Source: Alcaligenaceae bacterium (lineage in GTDB: Bacteria > Pseudomonadota > Gammaproteobacteria > Burkholderiales > Burkholderiaceae_B). Taken from it: a DNA stretch of 64,000 nt. The notes beneath the pieces are model-generated. The model saw nothing but the letters and a program-made list of their open reading frames with translations, did no database searches and was not told where the DNA came from. Each line of letters opens with the position of its first letter. The stretch's first letter is position 1. The stretch spans positions 61,201 to 125,200 of the forward strand of contig JACCES010000015.1 of NCBI GenBank assembly GCA_013416455.1, written 5' to 3'. A program made the position numbers and the translations under genes. This document shows positions 7,830 to 16,500 of this stretch, piece by piece.

Positions 7830-8804
7830 ATGACCGAGTTTCTCCCCGACCCGAACGACCACGAATCCAGAAGCGAATCCCGTCCATCCGGCGCGGCATT
7901 GAACGCGGAACTGGTGGCCGTCATCGTGGCGGTCACGCAAGGCATGCCGCGGGTGCTGACCCGCGACGCCAGCCATGCCCTGCCGGCCGGGCCGTTCGAG
8001 TCTTCCCACCGTTCCCTGCAGTCGGGCCTGCGCGCCTGGGTGGAAGCGCAGACGCATCACCCGCTGGGTTATGTGGAACAGCTCTACACCTTTGCGGACC
8101 GCGACCGCGCGAATACGGCTGGCCAGCGCATCATTTCCGTCTGCTATCTGGGGCTGACGCGTGAAAAGACACCCGCCGCCGGCGAGACGGCGAGCTGGCA
8201 GGATTGGTACCGTTTTTTCCCCTGGGAAGACTGGCGCGACGGGTCGCCGTCCATCATCGGCGGCGAAATCCTGCCGCGCCTGCATGAGTGGGTGGGGGCG
8301 GGGGCCGATGGCCCGGAACGCGAACGCCGCCGGCGGCGGGTGGCGCTGACCTTCAGCGCGGACACCGAAACCTGGAACGAAGAGCTGGTACTGCAGCGCT
8401 ATGAATTGTTGTACGAGGCCGGCCAGGTGCCCGAAGCCCTGCGGCGCAGCGGCGGGACGGCGTCCGGCATCATAGACGGCGACGCCATGCCGCATGACCA
8501 CCGGCGTATTCTGGCCACCGCCATGGCGCGCCTGCGCGCCAAGATCCGCTACCATCCGGTGGTCTTCGAACTGATGCCCGACCGTTTCACCCTGTGGCAG
8601 CTTCAGCAGGCTTTCGAGGCGGTGGCCGGCCGTCTTCTGCACAAGCAGAATTTCCGCCGTTTCATCGGGCAGCAGGACCTGGTCGAGGAAACCGGCGCCA
8701 TGGAGCGCGGTGTGGCGGGGCGGCCGGCCAAACTGTTCCAGTTCCGCCGCACCATCATGGCCGACCGCGCCATTGCGGGCAGCAAGCTGCCGCTGGCGCG
8801 TTGA
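7830..8804 (+). CDS. Nudix-like transcriptional regulator of NAD metabolism (NadQ/NrtR type)
   Basis: The 324-residue product has a Nudix-like N-terminal half (VAVIVAVTQGMPRVLT, HPLGYVEQLYTFADRDR, ISVCYLGLTR) and a C-terminal winged helix. In that half, KIRYHPVVFELMPDRFTLWQLQQAFEAVAGRLLHKQNFRRFI and GRPAKLFQFRR match the DNA-binding half of NrtR-family proteins. The catalytic Nudix box (GX5EX7REUXEEXGU) is absent, so it is probably a sensor rather than a hydrolase. In proteobacteria, regulators of this architecture (NrtR, NadQ) repress NAD synthesis genes. nadC lies 2.7 kb downstream behind two matching palindromes, which fits. The choice between NadQ and NrtR could not be settled. Confidence 0.75.
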   Translation: MTEFLPDPNDHESRSESRPSGAALNAELVAVIVAVTQGMPRVLTRDASHALPAGPFESSHRSLQSGLRAWVEAQTHHPLGYVEQLYTFADRDRANTAGQRIISVCYLGLTREKTPAAGETASWQDWYRFFPWEDWRDGSPSIIGGEILPRLHEWVGAGADGPERERRRRRVALTFSADTETWNEELVLQRYELLYEAGQVPEALRRSGGTASGIIDGDAMPHDHRRILATAMARLRAKIRYHPVVFELMPDRFTLWQLQQAFEAVAGRLLHKQNFRRFIGQQDLVEETGAMERGVAGRPAKLFQFRRTIMADRAIAGSKLPLAR

Positions 8805-8805
8805 C

Positions 8806-8828
8806 CCGGCCGGCAGGCCGGAGTTCTT
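8806..8828 (+). terminator. Hairpin after the NAD regulator gene
   Basis: CCGGCC-GGCA-GGCCGG followed by AGTTCTTC directly after the stop at 8804. The tail is only moderately T-rich. The sequence GGCCGGAGTTCTTCAC recurs at 63503, so this may also be part of a dispersed repeat. Confidence 0.5.
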
Positions 8829-8918
8829 CACTCGGCGCCCACGGCCGGCCCGCAATTAATCAACCTGTCATCCCGGTGCCGCAATATACTGAAAGAAAAT
8901 CAGACAAAAGGGGGCGGC

Positions 8919-10928
8919 ATGAGCATCATGGCAACGAGCAGGGCGGAGCCCCTGTTGAAGTATCTCGCCCGGGTCAACCTGACTTCTCCCATTGAGTCCG
9001 GCGCGCTGAATGTCAGCGTACTGCTCGGCGCCGACGTCTATGGCGCGCAGGCCGGCATTCTGGCCGCGAACTACGGTTTCGATGGCTACATGGGCGTGCC
9101 CGGGCTGTCCGGCACCGACGAAGCATCCCGGCAGGCCGCCTACGAGAACGGTGTTTCCTGGCAGGCGCTCGACCCCGCGCTCAACGCCGCCGCCCGCGCC
9201 TATTACTCGGCGGTGAGCGACGATACCTTTCTTTCCATCTATGGGGTTCCCGCCCTGCTGGCCGATACGATACCCGTCGTCTTCAGCCATCCGGTGCTGG
9301 GCACTTCCGTCAGCCCCGACGCCTTCCAGATAGAGCTCAATACGGGCGAGCTGGTCACGCCGCTCGCGGCCAGCCTGATTCCGAACGGCGAGTACAACGA
9401 ACGCCAGACGGTGGTGCTGTCGGGCCATTGGGGAAACCGCCTGCAGCCCGACGACCCCGATGCGCTGTACCCCGTCAAGGTGCGCATCCTGGAAACGGGG
9501 AATCCGCTCACCTTCGTCACGCCGCAGGGGCTGGTGTCGGCGGCGGGGCTGGAGATCGACAGCCACAACCCCTACGTCGAAGGCAATGGGCCGCGAATCC
9601 TGGCGGCCAACCTGGACACTTACACTGATCTTGGCGAAGGCTCCACGTTCTGGATGATCGCATCCAACGGCAACGCCGGTTCCGATCTGTATGGCGACGA
9701 AGCCCAGTTCCGGCTGCGCATCTACACGAGCGCCGGGTTTTCCCCCGACGGAATAGGCAGCATCCTGCCCACCGATTTCAGCCGCTATTTCAGGCTGGAG
9801 GCGCTGGATGAGTCGGGCGAGCCGGTGTGGATAGACGAAGCCGGCATCGATTACTCCATTGGCGGCCATGGCTCGGTCAGGGTGGTGGGGCTGGCGGATA
9901 CCGGGCCCGCCCAGTCATCCTACGATGAGTCCTATGTCGAAGATCATGACAACCAGTACGACATCATCCTGAGCGGAGACCGGGCGGCAATCGAACAGAT
10001 CGTCCGCGTGCACATGCCGTCGGGGGGAGACCATTCCCCCGTGTACAACCCTGGCGGTCCGGGCAACGATCCGGCCTCCAACCCGCCGCTACCCTTCACG
10101 GTGCCCAGTTCCTCGCAATCCGCGGACGTTTCGCAGCTGATCGGCGACGATCCTTACGTATCGTTCGCCGAGATCGACGGCCCGGTCTACCGGGACCCGG
10201 TCACGGGCCAGCCGGTCGGCGTGGATCATGGCGTGGCGATCCATGACACGGGGACGGGCCATACCATCCACCAGTACAGCGATCCCTACGGTCGCATTTT
10301 CTATGCGTCGTTCGAAGTCGGTTCCGAGTTCAATGTATTGCCGGGGGGAAACCATCCCGCGCTGTTCGACCCCGTCTTCTATCTGCGCTCGAACCCCGAT
10401 GTGCGCGATGCCGTCCAGGCGGACCATGATCTGGCATGGGATCATTACCTTCAGTACGGCGCGGCCGAGTCCTACGCGCTGGGCGGCGGGCAGCGGGCGC
10501 CGGTTTCGTGGTTCGACATCAACTATTACCTGGATGCCAACCCCGATCTCGCCAGTGCCGGCATTACCGCCGAACTCGGGTTCCTGCATTTCGTGAACTA
10601 CGGGATGATGGAGTTCCGTGCGCCGAATGCGTCGGCGGCGGCCGATCCGGCCGATCCGGCCAGCCTGCTCGAATACGCGCAGGCAAGCTCCGACCTCATG
10701 GAAGCGTTCGGCGTCGCGGCAACCGCCACGGAATTGAGCGCGCGGCAGCAGCATGAGCTGATGCTGCATTTCCATATCTGGGGCTATACAGAGAACCGTT
10801 CGTCTCCACCGACCACCCTGGGGGAACAGAGCGCATGGCCGCCCGCCGCCGACGGGACGGATGAACTGGTGGACATCACCGGCATGCTCCAGAACCTGCA
10901 TGCGGATGCCGGCCTGGTGTTTTCATAG
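8919..10928 (+). CDS. Large acidic protein with NPDV-type C-terminal repeats, probably secreted
   Basis: A 669-residue acidic protein without a Sec signal peptide. Residues about 485-575 hold two copies of a repeat built as FDxxxYLxxNPDVxxA...HYxxYGxxE (DPVFYLRSNPDVRDAV and FDINYYLDANPDLASA), a motif found in bacterial RTX-like adhesins and other proteins exported by type I secretion. The N-terminal 480 residues include DPYVSFAEIDGPVYRD and IHQYSDPYGRIFY, beta-rich in appearance and not recognised. AAAGGGGG lies 5 bases before the ATG. There is no secretion ATPase nearby. Export is an inference from the repeats and the lack of a signal peptide. Confidence 0.6.
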   Translation: MSIMATSRAEPLLKYLARVNLTSPIESGALNVSVLLGADVYGAQAGILAANYGFDGYMGVPGLSGTDEASRQAAYENGVSWQALDPALNAAARAYYSAVSDDTFLSIYGVPALLADTIPVVFSHPVLGTSVSPDAFQIELNTGELVTPLAASLIPNGEYNERQTVVLSGHWGNRLQPDDPDALYPVKVRILETGNPLTFVTPQGLVSAAGLEIDSHNPYVEGNGPRILAANLDTYTDLGEGSTFWMIASNGNAGSDLYGDEAQFRLRIYTSAGFSPDGIGSILPTDFSRYFRLEALDESGEPVWIDEAGIDYSIGGHGSVRVVGLADTGPAQSSYDESYVEDHDNQYDIILSGDRAAIEQIVRVHMPSGGDHSPVYNPGGPGNDPASNPPLPFTVPSSSQSADVSQLIGDDPYVSFAEIDGPVYRDPVTGQPVGVDHGVAIHDTGTGHTIHQYSDPYGRIFYASFEVGSEFNVLPGGNHPALFDPVFYLRSNPDVRDAVQADHDLAWDHYLQYGAAESYALGGGQRAPVSWFDINYYLDANPDLASAGITAELGFLHFVNYGMMEFRAPNASAAADPADPASLLEYAQASSDLMEAFGVAATATELSARQQHELMLHFHIWGYTENRSSPPTTLGEQSAWPPAADGTDELVDITGMLQNLHADAGLVFS

Positions 10929-11065
10929 CCTCGACGGCGCTCGCCGAACAAACCCCCGCCAGCGGGGCATGATCGCTTCAACCTTGTTCGCAATGGGGTT
11001 CCGGCCGGAATCGGGAAGAATGATCCCTACAATCAGGACACGTTTTTCTTTGTGAGGATACGATC

Positions 11066-11323
11066 GTGTCTGGGGCCTTTCCTATGTTTTCAGAAGCCAT
11101 TCATCCCTTCGACGCCCGTGGGGTCGCCAAACGGTTCCGGCATGCCGCCATCTTCGGCGCGCTGTCGGCCCTGCAGCCCGGCGAAACCATGCGTTTCTGC
11201 AATGATCACGATCCGCTGCCGCTGCTGCAACAGCTCCAGGCGCACTTCGGCGATCACATCGGTATCGAGTACGTTACGCGCCAGCCGGGGGAAATCGTCA
11301 TCGATTTCCGGATTCTGGGCTGA
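11066..11323 (+). CDS. DUF2249 domain protein
   Basis: An 85-residue protein covering one whole DUF2249 domain: HPFDARGVAKRFRHAAIFGALSALQPGETMRFCNDHDPLPLLQQL and then IEYVTRQPGEIVIDFRILG. DUF2249 proteins are small, SirA/TusA-like folds often found near denitrification, nitric-oxide or hemerythrin genes; the biochemical role is unknown. GTG 11066 is taken as start because GAGGAT sits 7 bases upstream and the family begins right after it. The downstream 135 bases contain the nadC control region. Confidence 0.85.
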   Translation: MSGAFPMFSEAIHPFDARGVAKRFRHAAIFGALSALQPGETMRFCNDHDPLPLLQQLQAHFGDHIGIEYVTRQPGEIVIDFRILG

Positions 11324-11357
11324 GTCCGCACGTCCCCGAAATTTCACCCGCCCCTCC

Positions 11358-11387
11358 TTGACGGAGGGTTATGCTCAGTATTAGCAT
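11358..11387 (+). promoter_or_regulatory. Candidate nadC promoter
   Basis: TTGACG at 11358-11363 is a good -35 element; TAGCAT at 11382-11387, 18 bases downstream, is a modest -10. The first palindromic operator-like site overlaps the spacer and the -10, the arrangement expected for repression. A second -10-like TAGAAT at 11444 could instead give a nearly leaderless nadC message. Neither has been tested. Confidence 0.4.
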
Positions 11388-11388
11388 A
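11370..11388. promoter_or_regulatory. Palindromic operator-like site 1 upstream of nadC
   Basis: TATGCTCAGTATTAGCATA is an inverted repeat (TATGCT / AGCATA) and agrees with site 2 at 11449 in 15 of 19 positions. It overlaps a candidate promoter. The Nudix-like regulator encoded at 7830 is the obvious candidate to bind it. Confidence 0.65.
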
Positions 11389-11448
11389 AGGAAGTCGCCG
11401 GCGGAACTTCCCAGCAGGGAGTTCATCCGGCTTTAACTACCCTTAGAA

Positions 11449-11467
11449 TATACTCAAAATGAGCATA
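11449..11467. promoter_or_regulatory. Palindromic operator-like site 2 overlapping the nadC start
   Basis: TATACTCAAAATGAGCATA, an inverted repeat (TATaCTC / GAGcATA), is the second copy of the site 1 pattern, 79 bases downstream. It contains the ATG of nadC at 11459-11461, and no Shine-Dalgarno sequence precedes that ATG. A repressor bound here would block transcription through the start. Confidence 0.65.
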
Positions 11468-12406
11468 ATTAGCGAAGCGATTGTCCCGGCGGCGGCCGGC
11501 GCAGCCAGTCATGCCGGGGCGTCCGCCCCCACGCAGGAATGGGACGTTGCTCCCCTGGCGGACGTCATGCTGGAGCCGCTGGTGCGCCAGACGCTGCGGG
11601 AAGACCTGGGGCGGGCGGGAGATCTGACGAGCAATCTGATCATCCCGGCGCAAGCCACCGCCAAGCTGCGGCTGGCGGCGCGCGAAGAAGGGGTGCTGGC
11701 GGGCATGGATCTCGCGCGGCTGGCATTCGCGCTGATGGACGCGCGCATCGAGTTCCGCCCGCTGCTGCGCGATGGCGCCCGGCTCCGGCAAGGGGATGTG
11801 CTGGCCACGGTCGAGGGGCCGGCGCGTGAAATCCTGTCCGCCGAGCGCACGGCGCTGAATTTCCTGGGCCACCTGAGCGGCGTGGCGTCGGCGACGGCGC
11901 GGATCGCGGATGTGATCCGGCCCTATGGCACTCGCGTCACCTGCACGCGAAAGACGCTGCCCGGCCTGCGCATGGTGCAGAAGTATGCCGTGAGGGTGGG
12001 AGGCGGCAGCAATCATCGCTATGGGCTGGACGATGCCATTTTGATCAAGGACAACCACGTCGCCGTGGCCGGCGGGGTGAAGGCGGCCGTCGAGCGCGCG
12101 CGGCGGGGCGCGGGCCACATGGTGGCCATCGAGCTGGAAGTCGATACCCTGGAGCAGTTGAAGGAGGGTCTGGAGGCCGGCGTGAACATCGTTCTGCTCG
12201 ACAACATGCCCCCCGATATGCTGCGTGCCGCTGTGCGCATGGTGAACGGGCGCGCCGTCACGGAAGCGTCCGGACGGGTGACGCCGCAGGCCGTCAAGGC
12301 CATTGCGCAGGCGGGCGTGGACTACATCGCCATCGGCGCGATCACGCACAGCGTGGCTGTGCTGGACATCGGCCTGGATGCGGTGGAGGCTGGCGATCAT
12401 GCTTGA
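11459..12406 (+). CDS. nadC: Nicotinate-nucleotide diphosphorylase (quinolinate phosphoribosyltransferase)
   Basis: The enzyme makes nicotinate mononucleotide from quinolinate and PRPP, the step where de novo NAD synthesis joins the common route. The 315-residue product is family length with a slightly long N-terminus. It shows [15 protein letters not shown], the [15 protein letters not shown] loop with PRPP/quinolinate-binding residues, [20 protein letters not shown], and the barrel end [30 protein letters not shown]. The ATG at 11459 lies inside a palindromic site and lacks a ribosome binding site. The stop overlaps the next gene by 8 bases. nadA and nadB are not in the window. Confidence 0.95.
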   Translation: MSIISEAIVPAAAGAASHAGASAPTQEWDVAPLADVMLEPLVRQTLREDLGRAGDLTSNLIIPAQATAKLRLAAREEGVLAGMDLARLAFALMDARIEFRPLLRDGARLRQGDVLATVEGPAREILSAERTALNFLGHLSGVASATARIADVIRPYGTRVTCTRKTLPGLRMVQKYAVRVGGGSNHRYGLDDAILIKDNHVAVAGGVKAAVERARRGAGHMVAIELEVDTLEQLKEGLEAGVNIVLLDNMPPDMLRAAVRMVNGRAVTEASGRVTPQAVKAIAQAGVDYIAIGAITHSVAVLDIGLDAVEAGDHA

Positions 12407-13415
12407 GAGACGCTTGCTGCGCAGTGTGGGGCTGGCCGCCGCCGCGGCACTGACGGTGGGTGCCGCCGCCATGGCCCGCGGCGACGGCGGGGGCGGGGCG
12501 GTGGTAGGCGGCTGGCCGACTGGGCCGGTGACGCTGGTGGTGACCTTCCCGCCGGGAGGCGGCACGGACACGCTGGCCCGCCGTCTGGCCGATCGCCTGC
12601 ATCATCGCTATGGCCACGCCTTCGTGGTCGAGAACCGGTCGGGGGCCAGCGGGAACATCGGCGCCCAGGCGGTGGCACGCGCCAGGCCGGATGGCCATAC
12701 CCTGCTGGTGGCCAACAGTTCATACGCCATCAATCCGGCGGTTTTCAGCGAGCTGGGTTTCGATCCCGCTCATGACCTGACCGGCGTCATCAATGTGGCT
12801 TATGTTCCTTCGGTCGTGGTCACGGCGCGGCAATCGCCCTGGAATGATCTGCTCGCGGCGGTGGAGGCCGGGCGGGACGTTTCGGCCGGCGCGCCGGTGC
12901 CGGCCTATGCGTCCTGCGGCAACGGCACGCCCCAGCATCTGGCCGCCGGCATGCTGAACCAGAGCACCGGTTCACAGTGGCTGCATGTGCCTTACCGGGG
13001 CTGCGGCCCGGCGCTGATCGACGTCCTTTCCGGTACGGTCGGCCTGGGGGTGGTAACGGCTTCCAGCGCCCTGCCGCACATACGCGCGGGCACGCTGCGC
13101 GCACTGGCGGTCACGTCCGCGCAGCGTTCAGCGCTTCTGCCGGACACACCGACCGTGGCCGAACTCGGGGTGAGCGGCTATGAACTGAATCAATGGCATG
13201 GCCTGCTGGCGCCGGCGGCGACGCCGCCGGCGCTCATTGCCCAGATCCATGCCGCCGTGGATCAGGTGGTATCGGAAGCCAGCATGCAGCAGGAACTGGT
13301 CGGCATGGGCTACGACCTGGCGGCGGACGATGCGCCGGGCTTCCAGCGGGCCATACACAATGATCTCGACCGTTTCGCCAGCGCCGCCCGCGCCATCGGG
13401 CTGAAAGTGAACTGA
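12399..13415 (+). CDS. Bug/TctC-family solute-binding protein coupled to nadC
   Basis: A periplasmic receptor of the tripartite tricarboxylate transporter type (Bug family). From ATG 12399 it has a signal peptide ([20 protein letters not shown]...AMA) and the family signatures [65 protein letters not shown] and [16 protein letters not shown]. The start lies 8 bases inside nadC, so the two are probably co-translated and share the nadC control sites. Some Bordetella Bug receptors bind nicotinate-type ligands, so quinolinate, nicotinate or nicotinamide are reasonable ligand guesses. No TctA/TctB genes are adjacent. Confidence 0.88.
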   Translation: MLERRLLRSVGLAAAAALTVGAAAMARGDGGGGAVVGGWPTGPVTLVVTFPPGGGTDTLARRLADRLHHRYGHAFVVENRSGASGNIGAQAVARARPDGHTLLVANSSYAINPAVFSELGFDPAHDLTGVINVAYVPSVVVTARQSPWNDLLAAVEAGRDVSAGAPVPAYASCGNGTPQHLAAGMLNQSTGSQWLHVPYRGCGPALIDVLSGTVGLGVVTASSALPHIRAGTLRALAVTSAQRSALLPDTPTVAELGVSGYELNQWHGLLAPAATPPALIAQIHAAVDQVVSEASMQQELVGMGYDLAADDAPGFQRAIHNDLDRFASAARAIGLKVN

Positions 13416-13423
13416 TCCCGCCG

Positions 13424-14278
13424 TCAGCCGGTCGCCACCGGCGCTTCGGGCTGGTGGCACCATTCGCTCCATGAGCCGGGATACAGGCGTCCGCCTTCCA
13501 GGCCCGCGATTTCCATGGCCAGCAGATTGTTGCAGGCGCTCACGCCGGAACCGCATTGATGCACGACGCGGCCCGGGGGGGTATCGCCCAGCAGCTCGCG
13601 GAATTCTTCGCGCAGGCGTTCGGGCGATTTGAATCGGCCGTTTGCTTCGAGGTTGTCCTTGAAGGGGCGGTTGAGGGCGCCCGGGATACGGCCGCCGACA
13701 GGGTCGATGGTTTCGTTCTCGCCGCGGTAGCGGTCGGCGCCGCGGGCGTCCACCACTAAGTATTCCTTGCTTGCGATATTGCCCAGCACGTCGGCGAAGG
13801 ATAGCGTGGCCATGCTGCCGGTGCGCACGCTGAAGTCACCGCGCGCACCGCGCCGGGGCTGGTCGGTGGTCAGTTCGCCGCCGGCGTCGAGCCAGGCCTG
13901 CAGGCCGCCATCCAGGATTCGTATCCTGTCGTGTCCGACCCAGCGCAGCATCCACCACAGGCGGGACGGATACACGGACTCGCCCGCATCGTAGGCCACA
14001 ATGAGCGTATCGTCGCTGGCACCGAGTTCGGCCATGCTGTCCGCGAAGGTCTGCGGGTCGGGCAGGGGGTGGCGGCCGTTCGTGCCGGTGGGCTGCGTAC
14101 TCATGACGGTGTCCAGGTGGGCATGCAGTGCGCCGGGGATATGGCCCTGCGCATAGGCCAGGGCGCCGGCCGCGGGTTCGGTCAACACGTGGCGGCAGTC
14201 GAGAAGCAGCAGATTCTGCGCGGGCTGCTTCAACAGGTCTGCAAGACTGGGGGCATCGATCAGAACGGATGTGGACAT
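13424..14278 (-). CDS. sseA: Thiosulfate/3-mercaptopyruvate sulfurtransferase
   Basis: A 284-residue tandem rhodanese. The N-terminal domain (LLLDCRHVL, HIPGALHAHLD) is inactive-type. The C-terminal domain has VDARGADRYRGE, GRIPGALNRPFKD and the active-site loop HQCGSGVSACNN with Cys about 242; CGSGV(S/T)A is the 3-mercaptopyruvate type rather than the CRKGVT of thiosulfate-specific enzymes. It moves sulfur from mercaptopyruvate to thiols or cyanide. The gene converges on the upstream Bug gene with an 8-base gap. The MFS gene at 14374 is transcribed towards it. Confidence 0.92.
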   Translation of the reverse strand: MSTSVLIDAPSLADLLKQPAQNLLLLDCRHVLTEPAAGALAYAQGHIPGALHAHLDTVMSTQPTGTNGRHPLPDPQTFADSMAELGASDDTLIVAYDAGESVYPSRLWWMLRWVGHDRIRILDGGLQAWLDAGGELTTDQPRRGARGDFSVRTGSMATLSFADVLGNIASKEYLVVDARGADRYRGENETIDPVGGRIPGALNRPFKDNLEANGRFKSPERLREEFRELLGDTPPGRVVHQCGSGVSACNNLLAMEIAGLEGGRLYPGSWSEWCHQPEAPVATG

Positions 14279-14373
14279 GGGTATCCTTCAAAAGGGGCTG
14301 GCGGCCGGATCGGGAAGGTGGAGCCGGCCGGTGCTGCGAGGCCGGGCGTGCCGGCAAGAACGAGCGTATCAGA

Positions 14374-15642
14374 TCATCGGCGCGGCAGCCATTTCCAGAA
14401 GATGGCGGCGGCGACGAAACCCGCGGCGCCGATGGTGGTGATGCCCGTCGCCAGGCTGGCGGCCCCGGCTATGGCGGACACGGCCAGCGGGCCGCCGCAG
14501 GCGCCGATATCCGTCATCAGGCGCCACAGGCCCAGGAACTGCGGGCGCGCGTTGGGGGGGGAGCAGTCGGCGCCCACCGTCATGATCAGGCCCGAGCCGA
14601 TGCCGTTGCCCAGCCCGAGCAGCATGGTGACGAGAGCGAACGTCCAGAGCGTTTGGGCCATGGGCATCAGCAACAGCGAGATTCCCATGATGATCATGGA
14701 GGGGAAGGCCACCCATTGGCGACCGTACTTGTCCATGATTTTGCCGGCTGGATAGAACAGCAGCATGTCTATGGCGCCCATGGCACCGTAGACAATGGAA
14801 ATGGTGGCCGCATCCAGCATGATGTACGCCGCCCAGAGCGGGATGACGAGCTGCCGGCAGGCCCGCAGGGCGGCTACCAGCAGGCAGCCGGTTCCGAGCG
14901 TCAGGAAGGAGCGGGAATGTTCGCGCAGCACCGAGGCGATGCTTGCGCGGCGCGGCGGTGGGGCCGCCGTGGCGTCTTCCGCGACCTGAGCCGGATTCGC
15001 CGCCTTGGGCCCGCCCCGTCCCGGGGCGTTCTGCATGTTGCGGCGCGATTCGAGATCGGGCAGGGTGAAGGCCAGCGCACCGGAGGCGGCCGCGGCAATG
15101 GCGGCCAGCCAGTAGGCGCCATCCAGACCCATGACCTGCATGAGGGCAGCGCTGATGAAGGGGCCGATGAAAAGACCGATGCGCATCACGCCACCGAGCG
15201 TGGACAGCGCCCGCGCTCGCATGGATATCGGTACCGCGTCCGTGAGGTAGGTCTGGCGGGCCAGAAGAAAGACGGCCTGCGCCATGCCGATCATGAATAT
15301 GCCGATGCCCAGCATCAGCGGCGAGCTGGCGCTGACGCACAGCATCAGGGCAATGATGGTGAACAGCGCGGCGCCCGTCATGGACAGGCGTTCGCCGAAG
15401 CGGGCCGTCAGGAGCGAGGCGGGGATGTTGTTGAGCAGCGACCCGATGCCGGTCAGCGCTACGATTAGGCCCGCTTCAGCGATGGAGGCGCCCAGGTTGC
15501 GGGCGCTCAGTGCAATGACGGGATAAATGGCGCCTTCGACGATTCCGAACAGCAGGGTCGGCCCATAGGCGGGGATGGCAATCTTTTTGAGACTGAAGGG
15601 AGCGGACGCGGACACGATAGGAGCGTTTTCGAAAACGTACAT
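14374..15642 (-). CDS. MFS transporter
   Basis: A 422-residue membrane carrier of the major facilitator superfamily with about 12 hydrophobic segments. It begins MYVFENAPIVSASAPFSLKKIAIPAYGPTLLFGIVEGAIYP; LTARFGERLSMTGAAL corresponds to the loop 2-3 motif, and a long charged central loop (about 190-225, ESRRNMQNAPGRGG) separates the halves. ATG 15642 is chosen because the family fold starts right after it and AAAGG precedes it; the frame is open further upstream without family support. Substrate is unknown; the general look is of drug or metabolite efflux proteins. Confidence 0.8.
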   Translation of the reverse strand: MYVFENAPIVSASAPFSLKKIAIPAYGPTLLFGIVEGAIYPVIALSARNLGASIAEAGLIVALTGIGSLLNNIPASLLTARFGERLSMTGAALFTIIALMLCVSASSPLMLGIGIFMIGMAQAVFLLARQTYLTDAVPISMRARALSTLGGVMRIGLFIGPFISAALMQVMGLDGAYWLAAIAAAASGALAFTLPDLESRRNMQNAPGRGGPKAANPAQVAEDATAAPPPRRASIASVLREHSRSFLTLGTGCLLVAALRACRQLVIPLWAAYIMLDAATISIVYGAMGAIDMLLFYPAGKIMDKYGRQWVAFPSMIIMGISLLLMPMAQTLWTFALVTMLLGLGNGIGSGLIMTVGADCSPPNARPQFLGLWRLMTDIGACGGPLAVSAIAGAASLATGITTIGAAGFVAAAIFWKWLPRR

Positions 15643-15959
15643 TTTGACAGCCTTTGGGTCCGTCCGGCAAATGTATTGATTGCCGCCCGCGCAGGCGTCC
15701 ATTGCAAGCGCCCATTCATGCCGCGCCAGCGTGCGCTTCGCATTCGCTGATCGTAGGAGAGCATCGACGGCTGTCCCGCGGAGGGTGTCGCCGATTCCGT
15801 GTCTACAGGCCATAGGGCCTCATCGAAAGCGGCGCCGCAGCGTGGCGAGGAACCCGGCCGCGGAAGCGGATGTTTTTTCATGCATGGCCATTGCCGTTTC
15901 GCTCGATGAGTTGTAAGATTCATTTTAAATATATCTTTAAATATGATCATTCCCCGCCC
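15643..15959. other. Divergent intergenic region between MFS gene and hemerythrin gene
   Basis: About 317 bases with no convincing gene. It must hold both promoters. The half nearest the hemerythrin gene is very AT-rich and contains a 23-bp NsrR-like palindrome at 15915. Confidence 0.6.
15915..15937. promoter_or_regulatory. NsrR-like operator before the hemerythrin gene
   Basis: Left arm AAGATTCATTT, one central T, right arm AAATATATCTT, a near-perfect inverted repeat (9 of 11 pairs). It follows the known proteobacterial NsrR pattern AAGATGYATTT-N-AAATRCATCTT. It lies 22 bases before the hemerythrin start, so it likely overlaps the promoter. NsrR is the nitric-oxide-sensing repressor, which fits the product. 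Confidence 0.7.
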
Positions 15960-16370
15960 ATGGAAATCGACCGATTCAAGCATCAGCACGTGGACATCCT
16001 TCAACGTATCGACGCCTTGCGGGCGCTGGCCCATGGGGGCATAGAGAAGAACGCAAGCCTCATCGCCGAGCAGGTCCACGGCCTGGGCACGGTGGTCAAG
16101 CTGCATCTGGCCATCGAGGACCGCATTCTGTATCCCGCCGTGCGCAAGGCCCAGGATGCGCGGATTGCCGCCATGGGCGAAACCTACCAGGAAGAGATGA
16201 AAGGCATTGCGAACGCCTGCATCCGTTTCACGATGAAATGGTCGGATTCCGGCCGCGTGGCGGGCGAACCGGAAAGCTTCCGCAGTGAAGCGAACACGGT
16301 ATTGAAGGACGTTTATCAACGCATGCAGCGCGAGAACCGGGAGTTCTATCCGGCGATCGAGCAGATGTAG
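15960..16370 (+). CDS. Hemerythrin-like domain protein, probably nitric-oxide responsive
   Basis: A 136-residue protein consisting of one hemerythrin/HHE four-helix bundle. Likely metal ligands are His 8 or 10 (FKHQHVDIL), His 40, His 49 and Glu 53 (LHLAIEDRILYP), and the C-terminal helix RENREFYPAIEQ, which keeps the Glu positions but lacks the usual second His pair. It probably binds a di-iron site and senses or detoxifies NO or oxygen. ATG 15960 gives a complete domain although no strong ribosome binding site is visible. The NsrR-like operator just upstream suggests NO induction, as for DnrN/YtfE-type genes. Confidence 0.85.
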   Translation: MEIDRFKHQHVDILQRIDALRALAHGGIEKNASLIAEQVHGLGTVVKLHLAIEDRILYPAVRKAQDARIAAMGETYQEEMKGIANACIRFTMKWSDSGRVAGEPESFRSEANTVLKDVYQRMQRENREFYPAIEQM

Positions 16371-16500
16371 TGCCCATGCTTGCGGTACGCCCCGACGCCG
16401 CTGCGATTTCATTCAAGACGGGCGCATGCTTCTTGTTGCAAGTAGCACAAGCCCGTTCACCCGGCTGGCGCGGGGGGATTGCAGCCTGAGGACCAGCGTG

